Assembly: GCA_017443345.1 (NCBI GenBank)
Contig: JAFSNR010000189.1
Span: forward strand, 1 to 64,000
From: Prevotella sp.
GTDB lineage: Bacteria; Bacteroidota; Bacteroidia; Bacteroidales; Bacteroidaceae
Direction: 5' to 3'
Length of the DNA: 64,000 nt
This document shows positions 46,933 through 53,938 of the stretch, piece by piece. The notes under the pieces were generated by a model. It was not told the origin of the DNA and did no database searches. It saw only the letters and a program-made list of their open reading frames with translations. Positions within the stretch are counted from its first letter, which is position 1. Each line of letters opens with the position of its first letter. The translations under genes were made by a program, and so were the position numbers.

Positions 46933-46962
46933 AGAGGGTGCGTCATTTTGACACACCCTCTT
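46933..46962. terminator. terminator between nuoN and HU/smalltalk operon
   Basis: AGAGGGTG (46933-46940) pairs with CACCCTCT (46954-46961), and GTCA/TGAC extends the stem inward around a short loop. It is placed between convergent genes. Confidence 0.8.
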
Positions 46963-46968
46963 ACTATG

Positions 46969-47064
46969 TTAACGGCATGATACCACGCCGAGGGCTGTCA
47001 GCAGGGCGGAGATGATGCTCGCCGCAATCTGCAGACCAATCTTAAGCATTTCTTTCTTCTTCAT
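46969..47064 (-). CDS. smalltalk protein (31 residues)
   Basis: MKKKEMLKIGLQIAASIISA, then LLTALGVVSCR. It is a clear paralogue of the 33-residue protein at 8026-8127 (both share KK-E-LK--LQI-ASIISA-LTALG--SC). It again lies directly downstream of an HU-like gene ending in SGESGGFDLGN. No Shine-Dalgarno is seen here, unlike the first copy. Confidence 0.82.
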   Translation of the reverse strand: MKKKEMLKIGLQIAASIISALLTALGVVSCR

Positions 47065-47096
47065 AATCTCTAAACTTTAAACTCTTAATTTTTCAT

Positions 47097-47609
47097 TTAA
47101 TTACCAAGGTCAAACCCGCCGCTTTCACCGCTCGGAGTCTCACCGCCATCGCCGTTGTTGGTCGGAGTCTCACCACCATCGTCGTCATCATCGGTGACAA
47201 CGTCGTAGGGCTTAGTCGGGTCGTAGTCCTTCTCAAACTTCATCTTGCGCATCTCCTCCTTGATCTCCGTGGTGGGCACCAGTATCAGGTGAGCGTTCTT
47301 CACATGTTTGCCTGCGTTGAACGCCTCCTTGGTTTCGGCGCCCTCCGTACTCACCTGTACCTTCAACAGTCCCAGGTGGGGGATGCGGATGGGGTGCCCG
47401 TTCATCAGGAGCTCCTTCATCTGCTTGACGACGGCCTTAGTTATCTGGCTGACCATCGTCCGCTCCACCTTCGAGTCCATCGCAATGTGGTTGCTCAGGT
47501 CCTCCATGTCCAGTGCCCCGTAGGGCTTCGCTCTCATAAACCACTTCCCGTATGCCTTGGCCATCTTGCTGTTCTTGTTCAGGAATGGTGTCACTTTCAT
47601 TTTTCCCAT
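47097..47609 (-). CDS. HU-like DNA-binding protein with acidic tail
   Basis: 170 residues. The HU/IHF-like part (about 1-125) contains NGHPIRIPHLGLLKV, the typical strand before the DNA-binding arm. After residue 130 comes an Asp-rich stretch (TDDDDDGG), a Gly/Thr/Asn linker and the C-terminal SGESGGFDLGN, identical to the tail of the HU-chitobiase protein at 8187. It begins 2 bases after the next HU-like gene. Confidence 0.82.
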   Translation of the reverse strand: MGKMKVTPFLNKNSKMAKAYGKWFMRAKPYGALDMEDLSNHIAMDSKVERTMVSQITKAVVKQMKELLMNGHPIRIPHLGLLKVQVSTEGAETKEAFNAGKHVKNAHLILVPTTEIKEEMRKMKFEKDYDPTKPYDVVTDDDDDGGETPTNNGDGGETPSGESGGFDLGN

Positions 47610-47611
47610 AG

Positions 47612-48037
47612 TTACACTTGTTCGAATTTGATTTCACGTAGCATTGTCTTGATGTCCTCCGAGGGCCTGTAGAGCAGTCGGCAGCTCTTCACCTGTTGGG
47701 CGGAGCACCACTTGCGCGGGTCTTCACCCTCCTTGTAGCCCGGACGCTTCTGGAAGTTCTCCACGCTCCAGCCTTCCGAACTGATGCCAACCTTGAATGT
47801 TCCCAGTCCCTCCACCTTGATGGGGTGACCGTTGCACAACTGTTCCTTGATCTGTTTCAGGACACCGTCGAACACCATGGCGACATGTGCCTCCTCGATG
47901 CCCGAGTCCTGTGCGGCATGCTGACAGAGCACGTCTGCCTTGATCTCAAGTCCCTGTTTCACCCTGCCGTACCATTTGTTGTAGGCAGTGGTCTTGTCGT
48001 TCTTGTTCTGATAAACACTGATCATTACTTTTCCCAT
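47612..48037 (-). CDS. HU-like DNA-binding protein
   Basis: 141 residues, paralogous to its downstream neighbour (shared NGHPIKVEGLGTFKV). It lacks the acidic tail and ends at KFEQV. It is first in a three-gene operon (HU-like, HU-like with tail, smalltalk) and may form a heterodimer with the tailed protein (inference). Confidence 0.82.
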   Translation of the reverse strand: MGKVMISVYQNKNDKTTAYNKWYGRVKQGLEIKADVLCQHAAQDSGIEEAHVAMVFDGVLKQIKEQLCNGHPIKVEGLGTFKVGISSEGWSVENFQKRPGYKEGEDPRKWCSAQQVKSCRLLYRPSEDIKTMLREIKFEQV

Positions 48038-48085
48038 AATGTCTCTTTTTTAATGAATAAATGTCTGCGCGCGCATTTTCGGTGG

Positions 48086-48117
48086 CAAAGGTACAAGGAG
48101 AAAAACCACCCTGCAAG
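48086..48117 (-). promoter_or_regulatory. HU-like operon promoter
   Basis: Minus strand: near-match -33 CTTG (48114-48117), 20-base spacer, -7 TACCTTTG (48086-48093), about 50 bases before the start. Confidence 0.65.
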
Positions 48118-48182
48118 TGGAACACGGCTTTTCTTCTTTGAACGAAGGTTAATGTTGTTCCCAGTCCGGTTTGATGTGCGAG

Positions 48183-48257
48183 GGCATCCGAAAACAAGTG
48201 CGACGGCAGTCAAAAGCAAGTACGACAGCCCACCTCCCGCACTTGTTTTCGTATGCC
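48183..48257. repeat. 20-bp inverted repeat with internal direct copies
   Basis: Arms 48183-48202 and 48238-48257 are reverse complements with one mismatch; the inner 14 bases are perfect (CGAAAACAAGTGCG). A third copy of the motif AAArCAAGTrCGACrGC lies in the same direction as the left arm at about 48212-48228. Confidence 0.8.
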
Positions 48258-48281
48258 GTTGCATATTATTTTCGGAAAAGA

Positions 48282-48313
48282 TTTGGTGGTTTCAGATATT
48301 TCCATTAATTTTG
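48282..48313 (+). promoter_or_regulatory. Rpn-type gene promoter
   Basis: -33 TTTG (48282-48285), 20-base spacer, -7 TAATTTTG (48306-48313). Confidence 0.7.
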
Positions 48314-48353
48314 CACCCGATAAAGCTTTTGTGATATTTTAAATTGTAACACT

Positions 48354-49223
48354 ATGAGTAAAATGATGAAAACGAAAGGAGAAAAGACAATGAAAGGTAA
48401 GTATCTGAATCCCAAGGCAGACCTGACGTTCAAGTTACTGTTCGGTGAGCATCCCGATCTGACGATGAGTTTGTTGAACGCTCTGTTACCTTTGCCAGAG
48501 AACGGACTAATTACGAGCGTCGAGTATGCTACGCCAGAGATGGTGCCTGAGAATCCTGCCAAGAAAAACAGCGTTGTTGATGTACGCTGCAAGGATCAGC
48601 AGGGACGCCAGTTCATTGTGGAGATGCAGCTATACTGGAGTGATGAGTTCCGCCAGCGTGTCATCCTGAATGCCTCGAAGGCTGTAGTGAAACAGTTAAA
48701 GAAGGGGGAGGATTACACACTTATTCAGCCTGTCTATTGTCTGAACCTCATCAATGACATTGGTTTCGAAAGTGCCCCTGATGACTTTTATCACGACTAT
48801 GCTATTGTCGATGTAGCGCATACGGACCGTATCATTGAGGGACTTCGTCTTGTCTTTGTCGAGTTGCCGAAGTTCAAGCCCAAGAGCATTTCCGAGAAGA
48901 AGATGGCCGTACTTTGGTTGCGTTATCTGACAGAAATAGATGAAAGCACAAGTGAGGCCCCCGCAGAACTGCTTGAGAACGAGGACACGCGCAAGGCTTT
49001 GGAGATTGTCGAGAAGTCTGCCTTTACCGAGGGTCAGCTTTATGCTTACGAGCAGTTCTGGGATGCTATCGTCAATGAACGTGTGCTTCGTCAGAAATCA
49101 TACAGGGAAGGCATGACAAAAGGCATTGCCCTAACAGCGGCGAAGTTGAAGAAGAAGGGTATGGCTATAGAGGATATAGTCGAGGTCACAGGACTTACGG
49201 AAGAAGAAATCAATAAATTGTAA
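48354..49223 (+). CDS. Rpn-family PD-(D/E)XK nuclease / putative transposase
   Basis: 289 residues. The N-terminal NPKADLTFKLLFGEHPDLTM and the active-site region VVDVRCKDQQGRQFIVEMQ (Asp, then Glu-x-Gln) mark the PD-(D/E)XK transposase_31/Rpn group. These proteins promote RecA-independent recombination or act in phage defence in other bacteria. The C-terminal part is a helical region ending in a small HTH-like segment (IEDIVEVTGLTEEEINKL). It lies just outside the proposed invertible segment, followed by a terminator. Internal ATGs at 48363 and 48390 are alternative starts. Confidence 0.85.
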   Translation: MSKMMKTKGEKTMKGKYLNPKADLTFKLLFGEHPDLTMSLLNALLPLPENGLITSVEYATPEMVPENPAKKNSVVDVRCKDQQGRQFIVEMQLYWSDEFRQRVILNASKAVVKQLKKGEDYTLIQPVYCLNLINDIGFESAPDDFYHDYAIVDVAHTDRIIEGLRLVFVELPKFKPKSISEKKMAVLWLRYLTEIDESTSEAPAELLENEDTRKALEIVEKSAFTEGQLYAYEQFWDAIVNERVLRQKSYREGMTKGIALTAAKLKKKGMAIEDIVEVTGLTEEEINKL

Positions 49224-49228
49224 ATCAT

Positions 49229-49260
49229 CCGAGCCGCTCCTAATCAGGGGCGGCTTTCTG
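49229..49260 (+). terminator. terminator of Rpn-type gene
   Basis: GCCGCTCC (49231-49238) pairs with GGGGCGGC (49245-49252, one wobble pair), then TTTCTGTT. Confidence 0.7.
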
Positions 49261-49286
49261 TTCGCAGCTGATATATGACATTATTG

Positions 49287-49306
49287 ATAATGTACCTGTA
49301 CATTAT
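49287..49306. repeat. 20-bp palindrome near the switch
   Basis: ATAATGTAC, two central bases, GTACATTAT. It lies 47 bases outside the left inverted repeat; it could be a protein-binding site. Confidence 0.55.
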
Positions 49307-49352
49307 TTTATATATATTATAATACCAGTATAAAGAAAGTAATGTTGCTTAA

Positions 49353-49378
49353 TCCTATTACGGATAGGAGTTCCTATT
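49353..49378 (+). repeat. left inverted repeat (IRL) of candidate DNA switch
   Basis: 26 bases that are the exact reverse complement of 50529-50554. It contains one full 17-base unit (TCCTATTACGGATAGGA, itself an interrupted palindrome), a GT spacer and the first seven bases of a second unit. Confidence 0.9.
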
Positions 49379-49386
49379 TTAAAATG

Positions 49387-49418
49387 CAAATTTATGTTAT
49401 TTTCTTCATATTTGCAAA
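49387..49418 (-). promoter_or_regulatory. outward promoter inside the switch
   Basis: Minus strand: -33 TTTG (49415-49418), exactly 20 bases, -7 TAAATTTG (49387-49394). Transcription would begin around 49381 and run left through the inverted repeat, away from all nearby same-strand genes. After inversion the boxes would map to about 50489-50520 and face the DUF3575 gene. Confidence 0.7.
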
Positions 49419-49483
49419 TATTTTGATGAAAAAGCAACTTGTCTAAACATTAATTAACAAATGCAAGGGCTATACAGATAACT

Positions 49484-50461
49484 TTATCTGATTGCCCGAC
49501 AGACAATCCTGCTGGCTTCGTGTAACTGACAGTCTTCTATTTCCCTGATGTAAATGAGGGTAACATTGGGGTTGGAATGTCCCAGCGCCCTGGAGATGAC
49601 GTTGATGTCGACCCCGTTCTTGTAGGCAATGCTGGCCCAGGAATGACGCGGTGTGTATGAAGTGAGGTGCACGTTTTCGCCGAGACTGGCTGAGATCCTT
49701 TTCAGGCCACGCATGTATTTCTGGTAGAACCTCTTGTACTCACGCATGGCCTTTTTGGGATCTTTCTCTGTCAGGACAGGAATGAGGTAGATGGAGTCGT
49801 CATCCATGAGCTCCTCCAACAGCGTGGCCAGTTCCTCTCCAATTTCTATCGTGATCTTACGGTGAGTCTTGTGGCGGTAGTAGGTGATGACTCCGTCTTT
49901 CAGTTGCGATTTCTTCAGGAACAGCGCGTCAATAAGCGGGATCCCCATTCCGTAGAAACAGAACAGTGAGATACGGCAGTACAGGCCATCCCTTTTTTTC
50001 AGGCTGTTCCTGATACCCCATAGTTTTCTGAAGCACTTTTCGTTTTCTGCCCTTTTCTCTGACGGGGTGACGGATGTGCGGACTTTTTTGAAGAGTTCCC
50101 TGCCCCTGTCGCTGAATCTGTTGATCAACGAGCGCAGGCAGCGCATCTGCTCTGATACATAGCCAGGTTTCTTGCCACTATTGAGCAGCCAGCGTTCGAA
50201 GGCCCTGATGTGATCGGAAGTGACGTTCTGGATTGACAATGAAGACTTGCCTTTCATCGTTTCATTGATGAAGCGTTCAAACGAGTTGACGGCAGTGACG
50301 TTGTTCTTCGTTGAACTCTCAGAAAGACATGGGCGGGTATCCTCGATTTCCTTTCTGAGTCTGTCGACCAATGGTTCCCCTGTCTGGTAGCTGGGCAGGA
50401 ACCAGTTCCTTACTATGGCTGCAAAGTCCATGTTTGCTTGATGTGGATAGTTATTCATCAT
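49484..50461 (-). CDS. tyrosine recombinase (candidate invertase)
   Basis: 325 residues. A SAM-like core-binding domain (about 15-115) precedes the catalytic domain. Catalytic residues visible: the Lys region in YYRHKTHRKI, Arg272 in SYTPRHSWA, His295 in RALGHSN and the Tyr304 nucleophile in TLIYIREI. The first-box arginine is not obvious: the segment reads CFYGMGIPLIDALFLKK where relatives often have an Arg beside GM. Bacteroidota relatives include integrases and the invertases of surface-gene promoters. Its location between inverted repeats and next to a fimbrial operon favours an invertase. Confidence 0.85.
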   Translation of the reverse strand: MMNNYPHQANMDFAAIVRNWFLPSYQTGEPLVDRLRKEIEDTRPCLSESSTKNNVTAVNSFERFINETMKGKSSLSIQNVTSDHIRAFERWLLNSGKKPGYVSEQMRCLRSLINRFSDRGRELFKKVRTSVTPSEKRAENEKCFRKLWGIRNSLKKRDGLYCRISLFCFYGMGIPLIDALFLKKSQLKDGVITYYRHKTHRKITIEIGEELATLLEELMDDDSIYLIPVLTEKDPKKAMREYKRFYQKYMRGLKRISASLGENVHLTSYTPRHSWASIAYKNGVDINVISRALGHSNPNVTLIYIREIEDCQLHEASRIVCRAIR

Positions 50462-50487
50462 TTTTGAATAGATTGATTTAAACGTGG

Positions 50488-50495
50488 CAAAGATA
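50488..50495 (-). promoter_or_regulatory. -7 box of the recombinase gene
   Basis: TATCTTTG on the minus strand, 27 bases before the start and inside the segment, so the recombinase keeps its promoter in both orientations. No good -33. Confidence 0.6.
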
Positions 50496-50518
50496 CAAAA
50501 AAAGATTTGATTATGCAG

Positions 50519-50554
50519 TCCTATCCGTAATAGGAACTCCTATCCGTAATAGGA
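50519..50554 (-). repeat. right inverted repeat (IRR), two tandem 17-bp units
   Basis: Two copies of TCCTATCCGTAATAGGA (50519-50535 and 50538-50554) separated by AC. Bases 50529-50554 match the left repeat exactly in inverse orientation. The right site therefore has one more nearly full unit than the left site. Confidence 0.9.
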
Positions 50555-50620
50555 GCACAAAAAAGGCAGGCAGGGCATGGCCCCCTGATTGAATAGGACA
50601 GATTAAAAAGTAACATTTTG

Positions 50621-52495
50621 ATGAATATAGTGAGATGTTTGATTGTGATTGTGGCTGTACTGGCCTGCGGGCCGGTACGGGCACAGTCCATGTCAGACAC
50701 GCTCAGCATCCGCTTCCGCATGGACAGCAGCCGTGTCGACCTCGGATACGCCGACAACGCAAGGGCATGGGAGACTTTCTCACGCAATTTTCAGGACCGC
50801 TATTCAATCATGTCTCCCCATACCTTGCGTCTCGATATCTACAGCGGTGCCTCGCCTGAAGGCACTGCCGCCTATAACCGCCGGCTGGGAGAGAGCCGCG
50901 GCCTCGCCATCAGCGCCTTCGTCCGTCAGCAGCTGGGCAGCCGCATGGGCTGTATCGTCGTCCATAACGAGGCAGCCCGTTGGGACGGGCTCTACCAGTT
51001 GGTGGCCGCGAGCCGTGAGCCGTGGCGCGACGAGGTGCTCCGCATCATCGCCATGCCGCCGTCGGCCAGCGACAACCAGCGCGACCACCGCGAGTATAAG
51101 CTCCGTCAGTTGCGCGGAGGCAGTGTCTGGCCCGTGCTGCAGGAGAACTATCTCGCCCCGCTGCGCAGCGGGGCCACTGCCATCCTCTCCTGGCAGCCGG
51201 GCCGCGACACGGTCATCGTCCGCGACACGGTCATCATGGCCGTACCCGTGGTCTACCCGAAGAACCTGGTCTTCGCCGACAGCATCGGCGATCTCTACCG
51301 TACCAAGGACAGTACGCGCGTCCACAAGCCGGTCCAGCGCTGGCCGGCGTGGATCGTCCGCTCGAACATCCTCATGCTCGCCACGGCCACGCCCAACCTG
51401 CAGGTCGAGTTCTCGCTGGGCCATAAGGACAAGTGGAGCCTCAATATCGAAGGCGCCTGGTCGTGGTGGACCTTCGCCTACAACGGCTATGCCAATGAGA
51501 TCATATACGGCAGCGTGGAGCTGCGCCGCTGGCTTGGCCGCCGCTATCGCCATCACACCCTCGACGGTTGGCATATCGGCCTGGGTGTTGGCGGCGGCTA
51601 TGGCGACGTGGAGTGGCGCTCGAAAGGTTATCAGGCCGAGGTGTTCTCAGGCTTTGTCAACATCGGTTGGCAGCGCCGTTTCGGGCGACGTAAGCAGTGG
51701 TCGTTTGATATGGGTATTGGCTTGGGCTACGCCTACGTCCCCTGGCGCCGCTACGATGGATCGACCATCTTTCCCGTCGGTCATGAGGAGGAGCACGACG
51801 ACCACCTGATGTGGCAGGAGACGAGCCGCACGAACTGGATAGGCACACCGCACCTGAACATCTCCATCGGCTACGTCTTTGGCCAGCATGATGCGCGCTG
51901 GCGACGGGAACGGGCGATGGAGCGCGATGCCGCACGCAACGACTACCTCCACTTCCGCGACTCTCTGATAGCCCGTGAGCAGTATGTGCGCGACAGTACG
52001 AAGACAGCAGAGAAGCTGCGCCTGAAGGAGATAGATCTTCTGCCGAGGGCCGAGCGCCGACAGGCCCTGAAGGATCTGGCCGCCGAGAAAAAGCAGGCGA
52101 AGGCCGACGCCAAGGCGGCAAAGCGTCAAGAGAAGGTCGACGCCAAAGCCCAGAAGCGGCAGGAGAAGACCGACCGCCGCCTCCGCAAGCAGCAGGCCAG
52201 AGCTGAGAAGGCCGCACGGAAAGAACAGCTGAAGGCCGAGAAAGCCTTTGCCCGTACACCCGAGGGCAAGGCCGCCGCCCGTCAGGCCAGGATCGACAAG
52301 AAGGCTGCCGACCGCCAGGCCCGTATCGATGCCAAGGCCCTGAAGCAAAAGCAGAAGATGGCCAGGCGTCAGGCCAAGATCGACAAGAAGGCCGAGCGTG
52401 TACGTCAGCGCATCGAGTTCGAGCACCGCCGCAACCTCGAGAAACTGAAGCGCGAGATGGAGCGAGCAGATGAGAAATATAAAAACATCAAGTAG
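50621..52495 (+). CDS. OmpA-like/DUF3575 outer-membrane protein of pilus locus
   Basis: 624 residues. The ATG at 50621 is preferred over a TTG one codon upstream; signal peptide to about residue 22 (CGPVRAQS). Residues about 28-110 resemble an OmpA-type peptidoglycan-binding domain (LDIYSGASPEGTAAYNRRL). Residues about 220-430 fit the DUF3575 beta-barrel. After about residue 440 comes a Lys/Arg/Ala-rich, repetitive coiled coil to the end (units like RQARIDKKAADRQARIDAKA). DUF3575 genes usually open Bacteroidales fimbrillin operons. No promoter is visible between the right inverted repeat and this gene. GC content is much higher than in the first 50 kb. Confidence 0.85.
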   Translation: MNIVRCLIVIVAVLACGPVRAQSMSDTLSIRFRMDSSRVDLGYADNARAWETFSRNFQDRYSIMSPHTLRLDIYSGASPEGTAAYNRRLGESRGLAISAFVRQQLGSRMGCIVVHNEAARWDGLYQLVAASREPWRDEVLRIIAMPPSASDNQRDHREYKLRQLRGGSVWPVLQENYLAPLRSGATAILSWQPGRDTVIVRDTVIMAVPVVYPKNLVFADSIGDLYRTKDSTRVHKPVQRWPAWIVRSNILMLATATPNLQVEFSLGHKDKWSLNIEGAWSWWTFAYNGYANEIIYGSVELRRWLGRRYRHHTLDGWHIGLGVGGGYGDVEWRSKGYQAEVFSGFVNIGWQRRFGRRKQWSFDMGIGLGYAYVPWRRYDGSTIFPVGHEEEHDDHLMWQETSRTNWIGTPHLNISIGYVFGQHDARWRRERAMERDAARNDYLHFRDSLIAREQYVRDSTKTAEKLRLKEIDLLPRAERRQALKDLAAEKKQAKADAKAAKRQEKVDAKAQKRQEKTDRRLRKQQARAEKAARKEQLKAEKAFARTPEGKAAARQARIDKKAADRQARIDAKALKQKQKMARRQAKIDKKAERVRQRIEFEHRRNLEKLKREMERADEKYKNIK

Positions 52496-52498
52496 AAT

Positions 52499-53878
52499 AT
52501 GGCAAGGAAAAAGAAATATACGAAACCGTTCCGCGAGAGTGACCGGAATTACCTGTTGGAGGACATCCTGCTGGTCGTCCTGGTAGCGACGTTCGTCTTC
52601 GTCCTGCTGATGCTGGCGGGCTGTGAGCGCCGCGAGCTCTACGTCTACGGCGACGAGTTCCACTCGGTAGAGCTCGAGGTCGACTGGCGCAGGTACGCCG
52701 ACCGCGACCCCGACGGTATGACCGTCTGGTTCTATCCCCTCGACACAGAAGGGACGGTTCTTTCTGTGCACAAACCTTACCGCACGACGACGGCCAACGT
52801 GCGTCATCACGACCTCTACCTGCCCGGCGGTTACTATCAGGGTGTCGTTGTCGACTATTCGCCTGAGGAATTCTCCCGTCAGGAGTTCCTGAGTCTGGAG
52901 CGCATGGATTCTGCCCGCGTGGAGGCGACACCGTCGTCTTACCAGCCCGACTCGCTGACCGTGGCGGGCGAGGGAGTACCCAAAGGAATAAGCGACGAGG
53001 TCAACTGGCAGCTCTATGGCGAGCCAGCGTGGACCGACTATCAGTATCCGCGTCCGCCAGTCCGTGAGGCGACGGGTCTCTACGAGGTGGCCAACCAGCC
53101 CGAGGAGATGGCACTCGACACGCTCGACAACCGCTATGTGGACCGCGGCGAGTACGGTGACTACATCCCCTGGCAGGAGCGCGAGACCTACCAGTCGCAG
53201 ATCAGGCTGACGCAGATGTATTCCGAGCCCGAGACCATCGTCTGGAAGCTGCGCATCCGCGTGTGGGTCAGGGAGGGGTTCAACTACCTCTGGCAGTCGC
53301 CTGCGAGCATCAGCGGACTGGCCGACGGCCATTTCCTGCCGCGCGACGTCATCACGGACAACCCCTGTCTGCTCTCGATCGACAACTGGGAGACCGAGCG
53401 CACGGGCGAGAACAGCGGGTACATCTCCGCGACGCTCAACGTGTTCGGCATCCGACCCGTGACGCTCCGTCCCGACCGAGAGGAGCACGAGGGCAGGGAG
53501 GTGCAACAGGTCTACAGCTACACCCGTGCCGGTGAGTCTGAGCCCGAGTGGTGGGAGTACTATACGAAGAACTGTCTGCCCGAGGACATCCGCCTGAACC
53601 TCTCGTTCGTGCTGCGCGACCATGCCACCACGCTCCACTACCACTTCAACGTGGGCCACTATGTCGTCTCGTGGGACAACCAGCTCGTGCTCCGCATCGA
53701 GCTCGGCCCCGAGTTCTTCGACCCGAATAACCCGCACGGGGCCAACGGTGAGGGCGGCGACCCCGGCAACCCGTCGCCCGACATCAAGTTGCCCTTCGTC
53801 GAGGCCTACAACGGAACGGGCTTCGGTGCCGACGTCACCCCCTGGGTGGACATGCCCCCCGTCGACATCTCGTTCTGA
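52499..53878 (+). CDS. DUF5119 domain lipoprotein
   Basis: 459 residues, 3 bases after the preceding gene. CERRELYVYGDEFHSVELEV directly after the lipobox is the DUF5119 signature, found beside fimbrillins in Bacteroidales. Unusual: the lipobox (LAGC, Cys42) is preceded by a 23-residue charged stretch before the hydrophobic core, a long n-region for a signal peptide. The rest is beta-rich. It is probably a pilus assembly or accessory component. Confidence 0.85.
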   Translation: MARKKKYTKPFRESDRNYLLEDILLVVLVATFVFVLLMLAGCERRELYVYGDEFHSVELEVDWRRYADRDPDGMTVWFYPLDTEGTVLSVHKPYRTTTANVRHHDLYLPGGYYQGVVVDYSPEEFSRQEFLSLERMDSARVEATPSSYQPDSLTVAGEGVPKGISDEVNWQLYGEPAWTDYQYPRPPVREATGLYEVANQPEEMALDTLDNRYVDRGEYGDYIPWQERETYQSQIRLTQMYSEPETIVWKLRIRVWVREGFNYLWQSPASISGLADGHFLPRDVITDNPCLLSIDNWETERTGENSGYISATLNVFGIRPVTLRPDREEHEGREVQQVYSYTRAGESEPEWWEYYTKNCLPEDIRLNLSFVLRDHATTLHYHFNVGHYVVSWDNQLVLRIELGPEFFDPNNPHGANGEGGDPGNPSPDIKLPFVEAYNGTGFGADVTPWVDMPPVDISF

Positions 53879-53938
53879 AAAGAGTATAGCTCTACATATA
53901 ACAGTTCAATTTAATGTCTAATTAAAACTTAAAAAGTT

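Larger units (their letters stand above)
48038..48353. other. 316-bp divergent intergenic region
   Basis: It holds the HU operon promoter, a long inverted repeat with internal direct repeats (48183-48257) and the Rpn-gene promoter. No coding sequence is supported. Confidence 0.65.
49353..50554. mobile_element. candidate invertible promoter segment carrying its own recombinase
   Basis: 1202 bases between perfect 26-bp inverted repeats. It contains only a tyrosine-recombinase gene and an outward promoter next to the left repeat. Inverted repeats plus a resident recombinase predict inversion. In the shown orientation the outward promoter faces away from the pilus operon; inversion would put it directly upstream of that operon. 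Inversion itself is inferred, not observed. Confidence 0.7.

Noticed and set aside
48183-48257. CRISPR-like array
   Set aside because: Only three motif copies, one inverted, without regular spacers or cas genes.
49353-50554. Integrated element with attL/attR
   Set aside because: The flanking repeats are inverted, not direct, and the segment carries no cargo besides the recombinase, so inversion fits better than excision.
50649-51809. 386-residue plus-strand frame overlapping the DUF3575 gene
   Set aside because: Ser/Arg/Ala-rich out-of-frame translation; the overlapping frame has a signal peptide and domain matches.
51647-53737. 696-residue open frame on the minus strand opposite the DUF3575 and DUF5119 genes
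   Set aside because: It is antisense to two recognisable genes in very GC-rich DNA where stop codons are rare; its residue composition is low in complexity and it has no family match.
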